A stretch of 64,000 bases of DNA. It comes from Cytospora piceicola. Taxonomy: Eukaryota; Ascomycota; Sordariomycetes; Diaporthales; Cytosporaceae. This document shows positions 59,889 through 64,000 of this stretch, one piece after another. Positions within the stretch are counted from its first letter, which is position 1; each line of letters opens with the position of its first letter. Both the position numbers and the translations under genes were made by a program. The stretch is taken from assembly GCA_023375675.1 (NCBI GenBank), contig JALQBC010000010.1, positions 124,001-188,000 of the forward strand, written 5' to 3'. The notes beneath the pieces are model-generated. The model did not search any database. It worked only from the letters and a program-made list of their open reading frames with translations, and had not been told where the DNA came from.

Positions 59889-61507
59889 CTTGCCGGTCCA
59901 AAGGTTTAAACTTGTTCGGCTGAATACCCTAGGGTAGAGAAGCTGTAAAGGTCTAGGACTTTACAGACGAAAGTCAGGCTTCGACACTAAACATTTGACT
60001 AGTACCTATCTAACGCAACGATGACAACTGGCAGTCTTGGACCCAAATTGTCATTGTCGATCCCAGCTATTTTGAATGGCGATCCAAGCAGTAACCCACG
60101 AATCCTTATTCCTTCGTGCCCACCTTTGCGTTAATTACCACTAGTCGGAGAACTTGTCAGTCTTGGAAGCGGAGAACGCCTCGTCGTCTAAGGGGTTCCA
60201 AAACTCGAATTCGCACTTGATACTGAAACTTCACCGATAAAAGGTCCCTCAGTACTTGATGAGTCACTACTTATACATGGATCGACCGATAATTTTGGAC
60301 TTCCGGGCAACAGAGTCTAAGCAGGCTACAATCTAGAATTGAAACTATCCTACTATATAGACTTATCGTAGAAAATACTATTCGTTAGTAAATAGTATAT
60401 ATACCAATTTTATCTCTTGCTTGAGGCAAGAAGAGTCTCAAGTTTTCTTTCTATTTCCCTTTGAAGCTGGACCATCATCGAATAGGTGAAGTCAGCTCTC
60501 TACCGCCCGCTTGGAGTCCTCTCATTCTTCAAGTCCCATGTTTCCATGAGTGGTCTAGGGCTTATCGGAAGCATTCTTTCTCTACTGACTTTTTTATATT
60601 CCCATAATGTGCGGGAGAGAATATCCATCCCCAACTTGGTCCTGGTACGAGGTCGAACCGGTGCATGATCATAGCCCCGAGCAACAAAAATACGCCCCCC
60701 GCGGAGGGGGGGGGGGCGCCCTGGCTCGAATTTCTCTCCACGTACAGTCCTCGAACAATGCCTCCAGGATCTCGGGCGAAGACACTCTTCCTCAGATCCG
60801 GTTCCGGAGTTGAGGCTATGTTGTAGATCGATTTCCAAGGCCACAAAAGTGGTAGGCAGTTCATCGATGATAGAGGAAACCTCACTGTAAGGTGAGTATG
60901 GGAGAGGGAGGTCCTGCCAAAACAGAAAAGGTCTCGATATTTAATTCTTAAATGTCGTTGCAGGGCGTCGAGCCAACCCCCAGTGATCTGGACTTCCTGC
61001 CTTTGATCAAATCGGCACACAGGAACTGGGTCCAAGCGAAGGGGGGACGACCGAATCTCATTACCAACACAGCTGTCTTTCTTCGCAAACTTGAGGAGAC
61101 GCTCGCCACATAGGAAGACCTCGCGGTACAACACCGACTTTGCCAGAGGCTGTCGTTACTTGCAACAAACCAAGGACCTGGTGGCCGAGTCTGGGTCCTG
61201 CGCAAGGCGTTCGAAAAGACCCGGAGTAGGAGCTCTGGTGCGAGCTTCGAATTCGATGGCGGGGATATCTCGTGTATGAATGAGTGTGTTTAATCCTAAG
61301 AAAGACCAGATAAGGTCGGCTAGCACGGGTAATAAAGTAAGTACAGCAAAGACACAACAGCTCAGTATTTACTGTTATTTCTCCTACGTCGCTCAGGCAA
61401 AATGGTAGGCAGGGAGAAGGGAGACAGTAATTAATTAGGATTGGGGTTCAACATGACAGCACCTTCCTCCCTTTCGCTTCGGGTCCAGCCGCCGCCGCAA
61501 AAAACAA
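59889..61507. other. Intergenic, no gene seen
   Basis: The promoter of the tubby-like gene is at the left, with a palindrome at 59925-59936. A G9 run lies at about 60704-60715. No coherent protein frame is seen. Confidence 0.45.
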
Positions 61508-61720
61508 TTTTTTTTTTTTTTTTAGGCCGAACGGGAATCCCGCAGAGCCTCAAAAACGAAACATATGGGAGTGCAAAAAGATGAGTTAACGACACCAACA
61601 AAGTTTAGGTATAAGAATTTAGAAAAAAATAACCTAATTGAAGCTCTCTTGCCGGGAATTGAACCCGGGTCCCAAGCGTGACAAGCTTGTATACTGACCA
61701 CTAATTATTCTAAGTACTAA
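61508..61720 (-). repeat. SINE-like sequence with tRNA-Asp head and poly-A tail
   Basis: Read on the minus strand: a tRNA-Asp-derived head (about 61720 to 61645) with a perfectly spliced anticodon loop and no intron, a body of about 120 nt of unrelated sequence, and an A18 run (T18 at 61508-61525 on +). Anticodon and T arms are intact (CCGGG-TTCAATT-CCCGG), but the D stem and 5' acceptor are degraded and do not pair. This is the layout of a tRNA-derived SINE. No target-site duplication is obvious, so coincidence of a tRNA pseudogene and a T-run remains possible. Confidence 0.55.
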
Positions 61721-61794
61721 ATATACCTAATAACAAGAAGAGACTGTAGTGGTTGGATGCATTTTATTGATAGCTCTAGCAGTTCGGGTAACGG

Positions 61795-61966
61795 ACCCTA
61801 ACCCTTAAGATCCCGCGCTCCCGCCCTCCCGCCCGCCCGTGCCCGTCTCCACCCAAAATCCCTGATATCAGAGTTTTATAAGCTATATAAGACCCTCACC
61901 CACAATTCTTCCACAACAATCCACCAAGCTACGCTCGATCAAAATCGAGTCAGTTATCCAATAACA
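61795..61966 (+). repeat. Upstream module of tRNA-Asp, related to 20160-20329
   Basis: Shares with the 20-kb copy the order CCC-rich stretch, TATAAGCTAT, CCACAA..AACAA(C/T)CCACCAAGCTAC and the hairpin CTCGATCAAAATCGAG, then GTCAGTT immediately before the tRNA. It points to a dispersed unit that includes tRNA-Asp and its 5' flank. Confidence 0.6.
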
Positions 61967-62062
61967 TCTTCCGTAGTATAGTGGTCAGTATACAAGCTTG
62001 TCAATTATCTCTTCGGAGTGTTGCAACTCGCTTGGGACCCGGGTTCAATTCCCGGCGGGAGA
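61967..62062 (+). tRNA. tRNA-Asp (GTC), intron-containing, second copy
   Basis: Nearly identical to the gene at 20330: the acceptor is TCTTCCG/CGGGAGA, and the D, anticodon and T arms are the same. The anticodon is GTC with a 25-nt intron differing by one base. All four stems pair, so it is probably functional. Confidence 0.92.
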
Positions 62063-62121
62063 GCTTTTTGCAGTCCGGCCATATACTGCTTGTTCACCTC
62101 ACATATTTTTTACAATATTTG

Positions 62122-62196
62122 ATACTACGAAAGACGTTGTTCAACTGACTCGATTTTGATCGAGCGTAGTTTGGTGGTTGGTTGTGAGAGAATAGC
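62122..62196 (-). repeat. Inverted truncated copy of the tRNA-Asp flank
   Basis: On the minus strand this reads the same CCACCAAACTACGCTCGATC..ATCGAGTCAGTTGAACAACG flank and then only the first 13 bases of tRNA-Asp (TCTTTCGTAGTAT) before diverging. With 61922-61979 it forms an inverted repeat around the intact tRNA. Confidence 0.75.
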
Positions 62197-62324
62197 TTCC
62201 GATGGGGTTATATACCATACGACAGTACCTTAGGGTATGCTTCTTGACTCGTGGTTATAAGGGCTGATCAGATACCGAAGGCTGGTCATGATACCCACAC
62301 GACAGTCCTTCTAAGCTGTGAATA

Positions 62325-62915
62325 CCCGTGGGCCCCACCCTGCTCGCTGTGCTGCCTACTACGTGCTGCGCCCGTAGTGGGTGCTAAAATCAGTCCGTAG
62401 CCAATTTTAGTCCGTACACTAAATCGGCAGATAGTTCCTATTTTCCTTTCTACTTTTAACCTTTAATATCTTTATATATAAATTAGTTATAAAAATAATA
62501 AAATTACTTTTAAATAGCTAAAAGCTTATATTATATATAATAAAAAGAATTATATAATAAGCTAACTTATATATATTATAATTATAAAAAGAAACTAAAT
62601 TAACTTTACTTTCTAATATCCTTTTTTCTAAGTTAATATAAATAGTAATAAAGTAGAGAAAGTAATATTAATATATAGTAGAAAAAGAGCTATTAAATAA
62701 TATATAGCTTATTATTATAAGTAGAGTAACTAAAAAGTTATTCTTAAAAGAAAAAGCGGGAGGAAAGCGCCTTAATTCCGATGTACTAACAGTTTTATAC
62801 TTAGATTTAGTACAAATCTGTTCTGCGGACTGAAATTAGCCGCGGACTGATTTTAGCACCCACTACGGGCGCAGCACGTAGTGGGCAGCACAGCGAGCAG
62901 GGTGGGGCCCACGGG
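62325..62915. mobile_element. TIR element (MITE-like) with TA flanks and AT-rich core
   Basis: Terminal inverted repeats of about 75-80 bp begin CCCGTGGGCCCCACCC at 62325 and end with the complement at 62915; a TA lies directly outside each end (62323-62324, 62916-62917). The two arms differ at only a few positions. A sub-repeat TTTTAGTCCG recurs just inside. The core (about 62440-62770) is extremely AT-rich and has no coding frame. TA target duplication and long TIRs suggest a non-autonomous Tc1/mariner-type element. The AT-rich core suggests RIP-like decay or an AT-rich spacer. Confidence 0.75.
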
Positions 62916-62917
62916 TA

Positions 62918-64000
62918 GTCAAGACTCAGCACTACGAAAGATGTGCCAATTGAACATTTGAATCTGTATAATAATCTGGTTGGTTTGTCACCACTCTTAT
63001 CTCCTGTTAGTAGCATACCTAACTAAGTATTTTACACGGAAGCGCAACTGTGATGAGCAGCGATAGGCAGGGTATGCCTTATAATAACATAGAAATACGC
63101 CCTTCAATTATAAATACAAAACATAAAATACAGTTTTAACTCTGATTATCATAGCTATATAAGGCAGGATGGATCGGTATAGCTAAGCCTATACATATAG
63201 CATTTCAGCAATATAGGTTACGTTTCAGTGACTTTTAAATTAATAGAGATATAACTAGTAATTAATAGCCTCAGTTTTTTTCTCGGCTTAAGAAAGAAAC
63301 CACCTGCGCATTTGGGTATCTATGGGTATAATTTAGTACTTGGAATCTATAGGCCGGGCATATAAATAGATGTTTACTCTCTCTGGTTGACCCATGACTA
63401 GGATCCTGGGTATAGTGCCGTTTAACGCTTAGATCTCCTAACCATTCATTATACGCAGGAAAGTGACGAGGGCGATAAGGAACAGTTTTTGCCTGTGGAA
63501 GGAAGCCCAGAGTGGGACGTGGGGTGGATGTGGGGTGAGGCCAGACATCTGCTGCCGTTTTATAACATACTGCCGGCAGGTCCTGATCGATACCAGTTCT
63601 ATGAGCGTCCGTCTAAGGTCTACGGCCGATGATGAAGATGGTTTCGGGTTGCACGCGATACTGGTTTAACGATTCTACTACTCCAGCCTCAAATTCTACA
63701 TGAACTCTAAATGCTCATACACGTATAGATTGCCCTCACCAATGAACATTGCCCACCTTATACCTAACGCAGCCTGATCATGGCTGCCCTTTGCCATCCG
63801 ACGTCTCCGAGCCTTTCAGCACGGTGAGAATGGTATCTAGGTAGGCCTCATTAAGTTATTATTACCTTTCTATGACGAGGATGAGTTCCTGGGCCGCCAA
63901 AAGTGTGGCGACGTCGATGGACTCTCGAATACAGCTTGCCACTTTCCAGACCAAACTATCTTCTCTACGGGGCATAACCAAGTTCTTCTCGGTTGTCGTC
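62918..64000. other. AT-rich right end, no gene seen
   Basis: At about 62935-62960 a partial ACTACGAAAGATGT...CAATTGAACA sequence resembles the tRNA-Asp flank again. The rest has only short frames with no family signature. Confidence 0.4.

Noticed and set aside
59292..59909. 205-codon plus-strand frame opposite the tubby-like gene
   Set aside because: High-GC shadow of the minus-strand LOR gene; the minus strand has the domain signatures and a matching last exon.

Overview
The window is nuclear DNA of a filamentous ascomycete (Pezizomycotina, most likely Sordariomycetes). Genes have short 45-110 nt GT-AG introns, several tRNA genes carry introns, and the families are typically fungal: UstYa/DUF3328, 2EXR, Zn2Cys6, fungal-rhodopsin 7-TM, OPT and MCT-like MFS. 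The species cannot be named from sequence alone.

The most interesting part is 0.8-19.7 kb, which looks like a biosynthetic cluster for an undescribed ribosomally made, modified cyclic peptide (fungal RiPP, dikaritin-like). At 16190-16591 a small three-exon gene encodes a signal peptide followed by two near-identical 22-23-residue repeats. Each repeat sits on its own exon, and the two copies differ only at synonymous sites in their shared part. It lies between genes for UstYa-type (DUF3328) oxidases (13016-14227 -, 14494-15377 +, 16859-17740 +), the enzyme family that cyclises ustiloxin, phomopsin and asperipin precursors. Around them are an O-methyltransferase (11311-12864 +), a fungal-rhodopsin-type 7-TM protein (9222-10763 -), a full ABC-C exporter (3096-8388 +) and two MFS transporters (808-2598 -, 18214-19732 +). 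No peptidase, tyrosinase or pathway regulator is visible, so the cluster may extend left of base 1, or those steps may be encoded elsewhere.

From 20 to 36.5 kb are mostly housekeeping or unrelated genes: an intron-bearing tRNA-Asp, a DUF423 membrane protein, a 2EXR protein, a short-chain dehydrogenase with an unresolved start, a HAD-IIB/phosphomannomutase-like phosphatase, a PD-(D/E)XK-like fungal protein, a SulP transporter with STAS domain and an acidic protein of unknown function. From 37.6 to 46 kb are a decayed MCT-like MFS pseudogene with three nonsense codons, a Zn2Cys6 regulator transcribed divergently from it, a small Cys-rich ORF and a DHA2 drug:H+ antiporter.

From 46 to 64 kb gene density falls. 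It holds an AT-rich block with a tRNA-Arg(CCT), an OPT oligopeptide transporter, a PARP-like ADP-ribosyltransferase interrupted by a single in-frame TAG, a signal-anchored membrane protein, and a tubby/LURP-one-like protein. The right end is repetitive: a tRNA-Asp-headed SINE-like sequence with a poly-A tail, an intron-bearing tRNA-Asp in a duplicated and inverted module, and a 0.6-kb TIR element with TA flanks and an AT-rich core. A perfect 12-bp palindrome (TACCCTAGGGTA) recurs five times between genes.
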